From assembly GCF_025698545.1 (NCBI RefSeq), contig NC_068571.1, positions 37,915,733 to 37,979,732 of the forward strand: DNA of 64,000 nt, read 5' to 3'. The notes beneath the pieces are model-generated. The model saw only the letters and a program-made list of their open reading frames with translations, was not told where the DNA came from and did no database searches. The position numbers and the translations under genes were made by a program. This document shows positions 47,499 to 59,507 of the stretch, in pieces (the first letter of the stretch is position 1; every line of letters begins with the position of its first letter). The stretch comes from Gossypium raimondii (Eukaryota; Streptophyta; Magnoliopsida; Malvales; Malvaceae).

Positions 47499-49160
47499 GG
47501 GTTTTTTACAAAATTATTATAAAAAACCAAAATATTATAACTTTTTTTTATTTACCAAAATATTATAAAAAAATTTTTATTTACCAAAATATACAAAAAA
47601 AAACAAAAAACAGAAAAAAAATCTGACACAACCTGATCAGGCCAATCACATTGGCGGCACCAAAGGTGCCAATGTGATTGGCGGCACCAATGGTGCCAAA
47701 GGACTAAAATGTTAGTTAAGGGTAGTTTCAAGGACCTGACATTAAAATTTACCATTTTGAATTTTGAAAGTTAATTGCTCCTGCTGTGCGCACTAAAATT
47801 GAAATATGGCTAATTGCCTTCTAAGCCCTCCTTATTTATTATTTTCTTTTTATTCCCCTTCAACTCACTTTTTTATTTAATAAACAAGCCATCAACTTAT
47901 TTTTGTAGTTAAATAAGCTCTTAATCTATGATTTTTACTCATAAAAGCCCTTTATTTTATTATTAAAGTAAATATATTTTACCTAAAATAATGCTATTTA
48001 AAAAGTATAAACTAATTCGCATTTTATGTATTATTTTGATAATTTGATGAGAATAGTTTATTTAAAAATTTACTAAATAGAGTTATTAATATTATATAAT
48101 ATAGTTATAATTTATTTTTTCTATTTGGGTTACATTTATGGGTGATCAGTTTTATTATTACTTCGGTTTTTCAATAAGGCTTGCCCGGTATTTCTATTAA
48201 TTTTTTAATTAAATCTAATATTAGTTAAGTGATAATTAAGATACTTAGAATTCTAATTAAGTAATAACTCTATTTTAATTTAATAAACTATTCTCATTTA
48301 ATAACTCTATTTTAATTTGATAAACTATTCTCATTTAATAACTCTATTTTCATTTAAAATATAAAATTTACTGAAATATAAAATTTGTTGCTTCATAATA
48401 TCTTAAGAGACTATTTTAATTAAAATAGTCTAACATGTTTATGTTATAAATCTATTAAGAATATATTAAATTTATAAATAGATAAAATAATTTATGTTTC
48501 CGTTATTTTTTTCTTTTGATTTAATATTAGTTAAGGAATATATTAAATTTATAAAATTAAAATAGTTTAATTTAATTTTTTAAAATTAAAATAGAGTTAT
48601 TAAATGAGAATAGTTTATTACATTAAAATAGAGTTATTAAATTAAACTATTTTAATTTTATAAATTTAATATATTCCCTTAACTAATATTAAATCAAAAG
48701 GAAAAAATAATGGAAACATAAACTTAAACATAAAATATTAAATTTAATAAATTAAAATAGAGTTATTAAATAAAAAAGTGAGTTGAAGAGGAATAAAAAG
48801 AAAATAATAAATAAGGAGAGCCTAGAAGGCAATTAGCCATATTTCAATTTTAGTGCGCACACCAGCAGCAATTAACTTTCAAAATTCAAAATGGTAAATT
48901 TGCATACCAGGTCCTTGAAACTACCCTTAACTAACATTTTAGTCCTTTGGCACCATTGGTGCCGCCAATCACATTGGCACCTTTGGTGCCGCCAATGTGA
49001 TTGGCCTGATCAGGCTGTGTCAGGTTTTTTTTTTTTCTGTTTTTTTGTTTTTTTGGTATATTTTAGTAAATAAAAAAAATTTATAATATTTTGGTAAATA
49101 AAAAATTTATAATATTTTGGTTATTTTTTATTTTTTTATAATAATTTTGTAAAAAACCCG
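47499..49160. mobile_element. Long-TIR palindromic element, Mutator-type 9-bp target duplication
   Basis: Left arm from 47499 (GGGTTTTTTACAAAATTAT) and right arm ending 49160 (ATAATTTTGTAAAAAACCCG) are inverted copies over roughly 380 bp with few differences. Each arm holds a GC-richer block with GGCACC and CCAATCACATTGG palindromes. CCACCATTC flanks both sides exactly (47490-47498 and 49161-49169), a 9-bp target duplication characteristic of Mutator-like elements. The core (about 47880-48770) is AT-rich, itself contains a second inverted repeat around 48590, and encodes no transposase, so the element is non-autonomous. Confidence 0.9.
48483..48725. repeat. Inner inverted repeat of the palindromic element
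   Basis: TTATGTTTCCGTTA...TTTAATATTAGTTAAGG on the left is matched in inverse by CCTTAACTAATATTAAA...TAATGGAAACATAA on the right, separated by a short AT-rich loop near 48580-48650. Confidence 0.8.
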
Positions 49161-49169
49161 CCACCATTC
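49161..49169 (+). repeat. Target-site duplication, right copy
   Basis: CCACCATTC directly after the palindromic element, identical to 47490-47498. Confidence 0.9.
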
Positions 49170-50942
49170 CTTCTTTTTCTTCTCCTTTTTAATATTAAAA
49201 TAAAAGAATCCATGGATCTTGGATCTACCAAATTATATAATCCTCAACATAGTTCTATCAATTAAAAGAATGTGCTCGTATAAAAAGGCTTGCCGGTAAA
49301 ATAGCTCTTCAACCTTGCCAAAATTCAATTAAGATATATCTAACCTTTTAAACTCTCAAATTACATCAGTTGAGCTATTTAATTAACATTTTTTTATTTT
49401 TATCTTACATCGCTAGCGTAAATGTTAACGACCGGTGAGTCAACTATTCTACTGTTGATGTCATCAGTTGCCAGTAGACCTGCTTATTGGTCAGGTTATT
49501 CATTCAAGGTCCATTTAAAATTTGATAGGGTTTGAGCAAAAATATTAGACCTCGAAAAATGGGTTAGGTAAAAAGATTAGGTTCATTTAAAATATGGGTC
49601 AGACTTGAGCTTAAACATTCAAAGCCCAACCCCGACCTATTTTTTGTAAGTTCGTAATATTTTACATTGTGTTATTTTATATATTATGTAATTTGTAACA
49701 CATAAAATTTCAATCTATAACAAAATATAATATAGTAACCCTATTTTGTCCGAGTCAAACTCGGATTGAATTTTAATATTAAAAGTTTCCAAATGATTTT
49801 CTAAAGTCCCATGATGCTTATTAGCTTGTATTGTGTATATCATATTAAGCGATGTGTGAATATACTAATATAAATGCCTTGTGATGTAAATTGTCATATT
49901 CTTCACATTTTTATTTGCATTTAGTTGTCCTTAAAATTATTTAAAACAACTTTATAAGTATGACAATGCAAGGTGCCGTCAGAGCACTTAATAATTATTT
50001 ATTGTCAAGATTGAAACGAGATTTCTCAAAAGTGTTTCATCACGTAATTCCACCAAATTTTGTACATAAACTTTTATTTTGTATAATGTTATTCAATTCT
50101 CACAAATTATTAACACAATTATTGATATATCATCATTTTATGTTTATATATTGCATACATAAGTAATTATAATTATCTACTATAAAAATAAATTGATGTA
50201 TTTATTTCTTCAAATAGGTATGATTTAATCAAAATTAAAGTTTTATGTATATATTTAAACCACGATCAAAATTTCATGCTCATAACTACACCAAATTAAA
50301 GTTCATATATCAAATTATATATTAAATTAAAATTTATGTACAATTTTAAGATTTTCTCCAATTTATAAATAAAACTTAAAATTATATATGAATTTTCGAC
50401 CAGATATTGATTTAATGGTAAGGAGGTTGTTCAAAGAACTTTGAGGTTGTATTTAATTTGGTCTAAATTAAAATATATTTTAGTATTTGCAATATTTTAT
50501 TTTGATCTTATTTTAGTTATTAATTTGATAATATTATAATATTTGACTGTAATAGTATTGTCTTTAATTGAGATAAACTTAATGTCACATAGTTAATTTT
50601 TTAAAATATTTGATTACAATGTGCGATAAACCATTAAGTATTTATAAAAAAATTTGAATGTGATTAATAAGGAAGAAAAGTAATAGAAAAGGAAATGTTC
50701 TTTAACAAATATTCATTTCATAATGAAGGAAGGATTACAACTTAACGAGGATTAGGGGTTTAGTACAAATAAAGGCTCATTTCCGAAATTATTTATGGAA
50801 ATGAGCCGTTTTAAAAAATAATAACGGATATGGATTGAAAATCTAAAAACACGTTTCAGAGAAAAACTCAGAAAAATACTTCTACGTTAGCACTTTTTTT
50901 ACTTGTGTTAGGCAAAAGCGCGCTGACGAGGACGCGCTTTTG
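49170..50942. other. AT-rich intergenic DNA with a decayed repeat and hairpins
   Basis: 49470-49690 is a decayed repeat related (opposite orientation) to 40064-40210. 50774-50807 forms an 11-bp perfect hairpin (GGCTCATTTCC / GGAAATGAGCC), and 50911-50945 forms another GC-rich one. A 68-codon ORF at 49960 has no domain. No gene seen. Confidence 0.45.
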
Positions 50943-50978
50943 GCCGTGTAATTCCCCAATGGTCAGGAAAAAAAATAG

Positions 50979-50985
50979 TATAAAA
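50979..50985 (+). promoter_or_regulatory. TATA box of the plant mobile domain gene
   Basis: TATAAAA follows a CCAAT-containing stretch and a GC-rich hairpin, about 145 bp upstream of the mobile domain ATG. Confidence 0.45.
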
Positions 50986-51127
50986 TCCCCCAACCCATTT
51001 TTTCACATCAATTTTATTATTCTTCCAAATTTCTCAAAAAAGCTCTCAAAGCTCTCTAAATTTTTTATTTTTGTCTGAATTAGTATGATTTTTTTTATAA
51101 TTTCTAAGAAATTTGATCGTGTTTGCA

Positions 51128-53160
51128 ATGGCCCGACAATTAATTCGTCTCGATGATAAACATATCTCCGTCGACCAAATGCAAATGGTAAGGGTTAATT
51201 TCATTTTTCTAATATTATTTAATTTTTATAATTTAATTAATATTTTTTATAATTTTTTATAATAGCCGGTAGATCGAGTGCTACAATGTTTTATTCATAA
51301 TCTACCTGGTCCTCCATCACCGATGATTGAAAATTATTTGAGGGAAGTGGGTTTTTGGCACGTGGCCAATATAGGTCGAGGGTGCAAGTTGGACCCAAAA
51401 TTCATCAGTGCATTTGTGGAGAGGTGGAAACCCGAGACGCACACATTTCATCTTCTATGTGGGGAGTGTACCATCACTTTGAAGGATGTGCAGTTACAAT
51501 TGAGGTTATTGGTGGATGGGTTCGTACTCATTAGGTTTGCTCAATCTGCTAATTGGGGAGCCATATGTTACAATCTTTTGGATGTAATTTCGGATATTAT
51601 TTACGGAGGTCGGATCAATATGGGCTGATTACGAGAGACATTCCCGATGTTGGGGGATGATTCGACTAAAGTACAAAGAGTATGATATGCTCAGGCATAC
51701 ATCCTTAAAATCCTCGGATGTTATTTGATGCCGGACAAGTCACGAGACCTCGTACATCTAAGGTGGCAGCTGAAACTCATCGATTTCAGAGCAACTAGCG
51801 AACTCAGTTGAGGGTCTGTTGTGTTGGCGACATTGTACTAGGAGATGTGTCGGGCGACACAACCAAATAAAATCGAAATCGGAGGTTGCCTCTCACTGCT
51901 GCAATCATGGGCTTGGTTTCGCTTGAGTGGGCCACCTGTATACATTCTCACTCGTAACAAGGTAAAATTTATATTAGATTTTACAATTATTAAATAGATT
52001 TAAAATAAAATTTTATGCTAAAATTTTATTTAAATAGGTGGAACCATTCGTCGAGTTACGAGGGAATACCTACCGCTCTTGAAGATATACGGCTTCTATT
52101 AGACCAACGGTTAGAAACAGATGTAAGTATTTATTTCATTTTGAACTATATATACATAACATAGTTGATTCCGTATTTAGTATTTAGTATTATGTATATA
52201 ACCAATATTTTTATCAAGTTCATATAGTTTTAATAGACACCATACGAGGATCTGGTAATTCAGACAGTAATTCTGGATAGATTCCTACAAAATCTGAACA
52301 TCTGGCACGTTAGGGTCCCATTGGTCAGCTACGCTATCGTCGAGATGCACCAAACGGACAGAATGTTGCGGCAATTCAAATTCTGACAATCGATTCCTGT
52401 AGCACCTGAAGTGCTCGATGATGAGCACAAAATCGACTTACAGCGACCAGATACATATTGGCCGCTCTTCCACTCGGAATACATCAAAATGTGGGAAAAT
52501 CAGCATAATAATATACCTACTCGTGAACTGATTATCGTTCCAAAGTTAGTGTGTAATCCGGATTACATGCCATAGTTTAGGATCCATGGTAAGCCATATT
52601 TGCTCTTGAAAGATGAGAGACGTCATTAAATCCGTGTCGAAAGGGAATAATAGGGCCCTTTAAATCCAAGGACAAGGGATGGAGAAGCGGGCCCATCAAT
52701 AGCTCCCACGCAATTACCAGCCCCAACGGAGCAAGCAACGATACCCACACCACAGCTCATTCAGATTATGCAATGTGCGTATCCTAACCCTTATGTGTAT
52801 TCTTTTTCCACTCCTATGCCAGGTTAGAATGTATGGCTCGGTGCATCTCATTTCCTGATGACTCCGAGTCAACCGATGATATATAAGTCATCATCGTAAG
52901 AGGGACCGCACGAGACACTGTTGAGGAGCTCAACTCATTTCCAATCCATCGCCTTATGAGATTCAAGCCAGTTACGCTCATTCGTCGTGGGTGATGCAAA
53001 CAACTCCACGATCTTTGTTCTATTAAGGTAGGTCATCTTCTCAAAACCCACAACCACAAGCTGATCCCGAACAACCACAACCTCGGTCGAAAGCTGAACC
53101 AAGAAGGAATCCAGAGCATAACCGTCGACCATCCCCATGTGGCACTAATTCTGACCGGTA
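51128..53160 (+). pseudogene. Plant mobile domain (PMD, MAIN-like) gene, decayed
   Basis: Exon-like blocks: 51128-51189 (MARQLIRLDDKHISVDQMQM), 51267 to about 51963 (FIHNLPGPPSPMIENYL, CKLDPKFISAFVERWKPETHTFH, GECTITLKDVQLQL, then MPDKSRDLVHLRW and CLSLLQSWAWFRL), 52040-52122 (ALEDIRLLLDQRLE) and 52237 onward (NIWHVRVPLVSYAIVEMHQ, FHSEYIKMWE). This is the PMD fold found in MAIN/MAIL proteins and many transposon-borne copies. Stops occur at 51626, 51809 and 52384 among others, mostly at conserved Trp or Arg codons. Introns remain. Intact MAIN proteins act in genome stability and silencing; this copy cannot make one. Confidence 0.85.
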
Positions 53161-53178
53161 CATGCATTGATTTATTTT

Positions 53179-53386
53179 TGAATTTTTTTATACAAATTGT
53201 TTTTATATTGTTTTATTTAATAAAATAGAAGTTCTTTTCAATATTTTTGTAAAAATTATTTTAATATTGTTTTATTTAATAAAATAGAAGTTCTTTTGAA
53301 TAATTTTGTACAAATTATTTTTATATTGTTTCATTTAATAAAATAGAAGTTCTTTTGAATATTTTGTACAAATATATTACTGGCTG
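53179..53386. repeat. 59-bp tandem repeat, about 3.5 copies
   Basis: The phrase TTTTATTTAATAAAATAGAA recurs at 53211, 53270 and 53329 with one C for T in the last, exactly 59 bp apart. It lies directly after the mobile domain pseudogene, in what would be its 3' flank. Confidence 0.85.
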
Positions 53387-54037
53387 TGCATTCTACTTAG
53401 AGTGTTTTTTCAAAAAAAAATCCATCTCATCAAAATAATTTTTTCAAAATACATCATGTCAAATTTATTTTTTCAGAACCCATCTTGTCAAAATTATTTT
53501 TCCCAGAACAATACTTAGCAATTAAAAAAAATCAAACCCTAAAACCCTAAACAATTTAAAACCTAATACCCTAATTTAATTTTTCCTAATCAAACCTAAT
53601 AACCACTATTGGGTTATGGTGGACCTGTCCAACTAATTCACACCATGAAGGGGTCGTATGCCACTTTTAGTAATGCGAAAATACCGCTAAAAATATAAAT
53701 ATGCAGTGGAACAGCTAATACAAACTTCTTTCACTTCAAAACCATGTCCCAATCACAAATGCAAATGCAAATGGTATTATGCATACAAATATACATAATT
53801 GAACATTTTCATATTCAGTTACCAACAACTCTCAAACATATTTATAACTGACACCAATTAGTCGGATTATCGACATACGTAAATTCTGTTTAACATTTCC
53901 AACCAGTCTTATATTACAAAATGATTATAACAAGTTATCAAGGAAGAAAACATAAATGAATTCATGAGAAGTAGTTTTGAGTGTGACATTAAAAACAATT
54001 AGTCCACATATAATACAAAGACAACCTGTAAATAGAA
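53387..54037. other. Spacer
   Basis: No gene. Short iterations of the phrase ATC-TCAAAATTATTTTT at 53420-53510 are the only structure seen. Confidence 0.35.
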
Positions 54038-54850
54038 ATGAGGAAACAATGTAACACCCCTAACCTATTTCACTTCAACAGCTCTGCTAACACCGTGGAC
54101 ACACCTCACGCTGTTTATTTTTGCTTGCTCGGTGTGTATTATAATCTGTCAATTTCTGAGTTTAATGTTGCTTTGGGGTTCGTTAGAGAGGACTATTTAG
54201 CAACTGATGACTATTACGAATCATATCTCGACATACCACCCGACTTGGGTGCTAATGAAGCTTTTGGCATTGTTAATTGAAATGAGACAGATTTCGTATG
54301 ATCCGAAACATTGTAAAGACATAGGAATTCACAGTCCTGCACTTAGATACATACATAGATTCCTTGCTTTCAATTTTTCCGGACGTAATGATGCATCTGC
54401 CTCTTTAACTAAGACTGAATTATTCTTTCTATGGTGCATGAATTCGGGTAGAAAGGTAAATTTAGGTTATTGGTTTGCTATCCAGTTTCATCATATTTTG
54501 CGGTCGAATAGGCCACTCATTTTGGATGCATACATCACGCATTTGGCCTCCAATTTGAATCCATCAGCTATCAATTTTAGTTCTTTAAATTTGGCATACA
54601 AAACAGACGCTTTAGATACATACTGCTTGGATTCTATGGGGTTACTTGCCGGTACCCCTTCTTCTTTTTATTTTGTCCTTCTAGGTACGAGGACGGATCC
54701 GTCACATAAAGTGTTCCAACGAAGACACTAGCACGGAACGGAGCCTCCAACTTCTGTCGAAACTCGATTGGCTCGAATTGAGGAAGGACTCGACTCTTTA
54801 TGCACCTTAGTGACAGACGTACTCACACACCTACGAGGCAACCCTTCACG
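54038..54850 (+). pseudogene. Athila-type downstream ORF (putative plant transposon protein domain)
   Basis: Two overlapping frames share one protein. The first (54038-54280) shows SISEFNVALGF and PPDLGANEAFGIVN; the second (from about 54280) shows ISYDPKHCKDIGIHSPALRY then TELFFLWCMNSGRKVNLGYW and LDAYITHLAS. This is the conserved domain encoded between pol and the 3' LTR in Athila-like Ty3/gypsy elements; despite one database label it is not a proven transposase. A frameshift near 54280 separates the halves. The acidic, Leu-rich end matches the family layout. Confidence 0.75.
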
Positions 54851-55483
54851 ATGTTGAAATACATAGGGAGTTTCTTTTTTCTTTTCCCTACTTACTTTTA
54901 CTTTTTATCCATTAATTTAATTCAAATTACATTGGGACAATGTAAAATAAGTAGGGGGAAGGGAACATAAATTGGTTCTACTTTGCTTATCCGTTGTCGC
55001 TATTTTTGCATGTTTCTCGTGAAAGGTAAATAATTCCCTTGATAAATTGGGATGGTACACTTGTGGTTTGACCTATCTAACTATTTAGTTCTTTACATAT
55101 AAACTTTTCAATAGCCTGTTCAGAGAAAAAAAAAAGAGAAGAATAAATAATAATACTCCTCTGATACGAATGTTAAGAGTGAAAATTAGGGTTGTACATC
55201 GGACCGAGTAACCGGAATGTGGTGCTTGGGTTGTTATCACATCTCGCATAAAAAAGGTCCGTGTGGCTATCCGATTTCTTTGCACTCACTCTGCTAACAA
55301 GCTATCACGAGTAGGGCGAAATAACCCGCTTAGAGACATCCGAATTGAGTAACCAGAACATGGTGCTTGGGTTGTCATCATGTCTCGCATAAAAAAATTG
55401 AAAATGTCCTAAGTATAAAAATAAAGAAAAATAATAAAATGAGGGGTAGGTCTTTCTTATTTCTTAGGCTAGGTTATTTGAAA
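54850..55483 (+). mobile_element. Athila 3' internal non-coding region with a 140-bp spaced repeat
   Basis: Contains ACATTGGGACAATGT followed by AGTAGGGGGAAGGGA (about 54945-54965), a typical phrase downstream of that ORF. Two similar blocks start near 55197 and 55337 (GAGTAACC-GAA-TGGTGCTTGGGTTGT then TCTCGCATAAAAAA). A purine-rich GAGGGGTAGG at 55441 may belong to the polypurine tract. Confidence 0.6.
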
Positions 55484-57121
55484 TGATACTATGTAAGGAC
55501 TAAATTGTTGAATTGTGCAAACCACGGGGATCAAGTCCTATTATAGGAGAATTTTTTTCCTTTTGCAGATACATACAAAATGCTCGAGGACTAGCATGAG
55601 CTAAGTAGGGGGATTTGATTAAATGCTGAAAATACCTATTTTGTGTAATTAAATTGGTCAATTTATGAGAATGCACCACTAATTTTTCCAAGTTTATATT
55701 GAATTTTATACAGGGGTGCAATTTGGGGCTAAATAGAAGAAAAAGGAAACGATTAGACTGGATTGAAGGAAGAAGCAAAGAAGCGGGTCGAAATGGAATT
55801 TCAAAAAAATATAATTGGCTGAAATTTTCTGATTGACTTAGTAAGAGATTATGTAGGGATTTATTTTGATCATGGGAATATTTTTCCCTGATTTTATGCA
55901 CTTTCTATGTATAGTGGCTTTAAATTAGAAAAGTTAGCTCAAAGCCACTAGTATAAATAGGTGGTATTATGTTCATTTCATAATCAAGCTTTCATCTTTT
56001 TGAATATAATATTTCCTTCCTCCTCACAAAATTAGTTGCTATCATTGGTTCCTAATACTTTCATTTTATTAATTTCTAGCTTTGGAAATATTGCACCGGA
56101 AGCCAAACCCTGCGTCACCAACCTACACCCTCTCACTTACACTTTTTTTCAAACCCTTTTTTATTCCCAGTAGACTAAAACCATTCCATACCCAATTAAA
56201 ATTCCAGCCACATACTTAAACCACGCCACCCACTTTTTACCCATTTCAACCTTATTTCATTTATCCAACCCTCTCCAGATATGCCCAACTCCAACATGCC
56301 CCAAACTTTAGTTAACTAAACCCATTTCAGCTTTAGGTCGGTGTTAACTTCGTTAAAGACCCGTGAGTTACGAACCCGAGCAATTTAACTCCTAATTTTT
56401 AGTATTTATTATTTCTCCGAATTAAGAGTATGACTTCATCAACTCACAAAGTCAAATTAACACTAAATAAAAAAGGACGTAATTTGAATTAATGTGGTTA
56501 GACGTACAGTTGGAATTTCGAAAGGATCGATTGTCTAATCGGTTTTCTGTGAACACATTGGAGTGCCAAGTGGGGATTGTTGTTTGGTTCCGTCAAGGGA
56601 AGTAGTAACCAAATTTAAATGTCTCACGCAGTTGAGGGCATTGGTTCGAGCTAGGCTCTTCTAGAACGCAAAGCTATTGGAGTTTTAAATCATAAATGTT
56701 TTGTAGGTTGTTCGATCGATAAATGTTAGTTATAGGACATTCCATAACTAATTTATACAAGGAAGAGTTGGTGTCCGAGGCATCCTTGGTAAAAGATGAG
56801 TTCATCTAATTTCGAGGATCAGTTCAAAGACAGAAAAACTCGTGCCTGAAGCTAAGCTAAATTTAATTGATTTTTCTTTAAATTTACTTAACTATTTTTT
56901 TATTTAATTATCTTCAACTTTTACTTTTTACTTTGTTATTTCAGGTTTCAGATTTTATCCCCCCCGAACTTTTTGGGCACGACAACTGCCCAGATATAAA
57001 TATGGTGGAGAGAGAAACAATTTTCTATAAACCCAGTCTCTGAGGGATTGACCCTACTCCCTATACTGCTTAAATTTGCAAATTAGGTGTAGGATTATAT
57101 TGGTGGAATTGACAACCATCA
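55484..57121 (+). mobile_element. Athila-type LTR, about 1.6 kb
   Basis: Proposed termini are TGAT at 55484 and ATCA at 57121, just before the Asp-tRNA primer site. A TATA box (TATAAATAGG) lies at about 55951. The 5' end is uncertain by up to about 40 bp. DNA to its left is 3'-internal and to its right 5'-internal sequence, so one LTR joins two internal regions. Confidence 0.6.
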
Positions 57122-57125
57122 GTTT

Positions 57126-57143
57126 TGGCACCGTTGCCGGGGA
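57126..57143 (+). promoter_or_regulatory. Primer-binding site (Asp tRNA) of the Athila-type element
   Basis: TGGCACCGTTGCCGGGGA differs by one base from the usual Athila primer-binding sequence TGGCGCCGTTGCCGGGGA. Confidence 0.8.
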
Positions 57144-57176
57144 CTGGCAACACTTACAATTGTTTAAATCATCTTC

Positions 57177-58286
57177 ATGACCAGATTTTCATTCGGAGAT
57201 CTCGAATATGACCCAGAGATCGAGAAATCAGCACGAGCACGATGAAAAGAGACGGAAGCTCTTAAACGTGCAAGTAAAACAAAAGTTGAGCTAGGACAGA
57301 GGATCTTAGAATCTGACGTCGAGAAGTTGAGCGAAGCAATTCGTACAGAGGCAATTCAACCTGGGAAACGAGTCGAAGTGTTTGAACTTGAGACCGAACC
57401 AATTTTTGAAATAAAAGAAGCAAAAGAAAACCTTGATGAACCAGAAAGGATGGAAAACTAAACCATTCGTCAACTAGTCACTACTCCCAATGAGCAAACA
57501 TCGTTATGCATCAACTATCCAACCAGAGAAACCCCATTCGAGTTGAAATCAGGCTTGATTTACCCTTTTTCCACTTTTCGAGGCTTGAAGAACGAAAATC
57601 TACACATTCACTTGAGAGAATTCCACATGGTTTGCTCAAGCATGAAACCTCAGGGAGTAACCGAAGATGAAATTAAACTTCGGGCCTTTCTTTTTTCTTT
57701 AGTTGATACAACAAGAGAATGATTATTTTACATACCCCCCGGTTCTATTATAACGTGGGATGACTTATCTCGTGTATTTCTTAACAGATTTTTCCTAGCA
57801 TCGCGAGTAGCTGAACTTAGGAGAGACATAGTGGGAATTCGCCAAATGGAGAGTGAATCGCTCTATGACTATTGGAAGCGGTACAAAAAATTGTGTGCAA
57901 GTTGTCCTGAACACAGTTTGACCGAGCAATCACTTCTTCAGTATTTCTACGAAGGTGTGCTCCCTATGGAAATGAAGATGATTGACGCTGCTAGTGGAGG
58001 GGTGCTTGTCAATATGACTCCTCAAAGGGCAAGAGAACTGATATCCACCATGGCGGCAAATTCTCAACAATATCGGCCGAATTCAGAACCGACAAGATGG
58101 GTTAATGGGGTAAACGTTTCATCCTTAGAAGATAAATTGGATAGGCTTATTAATATTGTTCAATCTTTGCTTATAGAAAAGAAGAATCTGACCCAACTAT
58201 GTGGAATTCGTATTACGTCTGAACATCCGACGGATTTGTGCCCAATCCTTAACGACAATTCAACGGCACATGTTGATGCTGTCTGA
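57177..58286 (+). pseudogene. Athila-type gag with in-frame stops
   Basis: One frame runs from ATG 57177 with stops at 57243, 57459 and 57720 and ends at 58284. Recognised blocks: SFGDLEYDPEIEKSARAR, ELKSGLIYPFSTFRGL, HIHLREFHMVCSSMKPQGV, then FFIA-type FLNRFFLASRVAELR and YDYWKRYKKLCASCPEHS, all of retrotransposon gag. The 57720 TGA sits where the family has Trp (REWLFYIPPG). No frameshift occurs in this stretch. Confidence 0.85.
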
Positions 58287-59507
58287 AGTTTTTCGGGACC
58301 TCCGCACAGACGCTATGATCTTTTCTCCAACACCTATAATTTCGGGTGGAAGTATCATCCCAACTTGAATTACGGGGCTAATCCTCGATAAAATCCATCA
58401 TACCAACCGAGACCTCCTCAACCGCCACAACAACAACCCAAGCTGAGCATATCTCTAGAAGCTGTTATGGAAAGACTTGTTGTCGATGCTGCAAAATACT
58501 AACAGAGGAAAGACGCATCAATACAAGAGTTAACAAATCAAGTTAGTAAACTCTCGATGGCAGTTAATCGTTTGGAGTCTCAAGGTAAATTACCTTCCCA
58601 GACGAAGTCAAATCCTCGGCAGAATGCAAGTGTAATAACTCTTCGTAGCAGAAAGGTTTTGGAAACAGTTCTGGATAAGAGTTATGGGCAAGACAAGGAA
58701 CAGGAAAAACAGATCTCTAATCCAAAAGCCAGACTGGAATTAGAAATTCAGAAACCAGTCATGATGCCACCTCCTTTTCCAAGGAGGCTTACAAAGGATA
58801 AGAAAGAGAAGAAGGAAAAAGAAATCCTCAAAACATTCAGGAAGGTGGAGGTAAATATCCTTTTGCTCGACGTTATCAAACAAATCCCTCACTATGAAAA
58901 ATTCTTCAAGGAATTGTGTACTAGCAAGAGGAGATTAATAGGTAACGAAAGAGTAAATGTAGGAGAAAATATCTCCGTAGTACTGCAAAAGAAAGTTCTG
59001 CCCAAATACAAGGATCAATGTATGTTTGCTATTTCCTAAGAGATAGATAATGTAGGCATTAAGAAAGCCATGTGTAATTTAGGGGCTTTCATTAATGTTA
59101 TGCCTTATTCTATTTATAAGTTGATTAACGTGGGTCCTTTAAAAGAGACAGGAGTAATAATCCAGTTGGCGGACAGGTCAGTCGTCTATCCTGAAGAATT
59201 GCTTAAAGACGTCCTTGTTAAAGTTAACGAATTAGTTTTCCCTACAGATTTCTACATTATTAATATGAAGGACGATAACTCAACTAATTCGTTTGACATT
59301 CTGCTTGGAAGGTCGTTCCTAAGTACCGCAAGCGCAAAAATTGACGTTCGAAGTGGAACACTGACAATGGAGTTTGATGGCGAAATCGTGAAATTCAATG
59401 TTTATGAAGCTATGTGTCATCCTAACTTACTCTACGAAGCTATGAGTCATCCTAACTCACTATTAAATATTTCTAGTATCGATAGTATAGATTGTTTAAT
59501 TCAATAG
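58287..59507 (+). pseudogene. Athila-type gag-pol linker and aspartic protease
   Basis: The same frame continues after stops at 58284, 58389 and 58500. ITLRSRKVLE and KPVMMPPPFPRRL are standard before the protease. In the protease the usual DLGAS active-site motif reads NLGAF, so the catalytic Asp is Asn; FDILLGRSFLSTA is the second conserved block. Another stop lies at 59037. A short in-frame duplication (NL/NS-LYEAM-HPN) follows near 59400-59460. Confidence 0.85.

Noticed and set aside
48891..49073. Coding ORF in the palindromic element arms (also mirrored at 47755-47552)
   Set aside because: The same peptide appears on opposite strands because the arms are inverted copies; it has no domain and reads through palindromes.
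51128..53160. Functional MAIN/PP7-long-form-like gene
   Set aside because: Multiple in-frame stops across conserved blocks; cannot encode the full domain.
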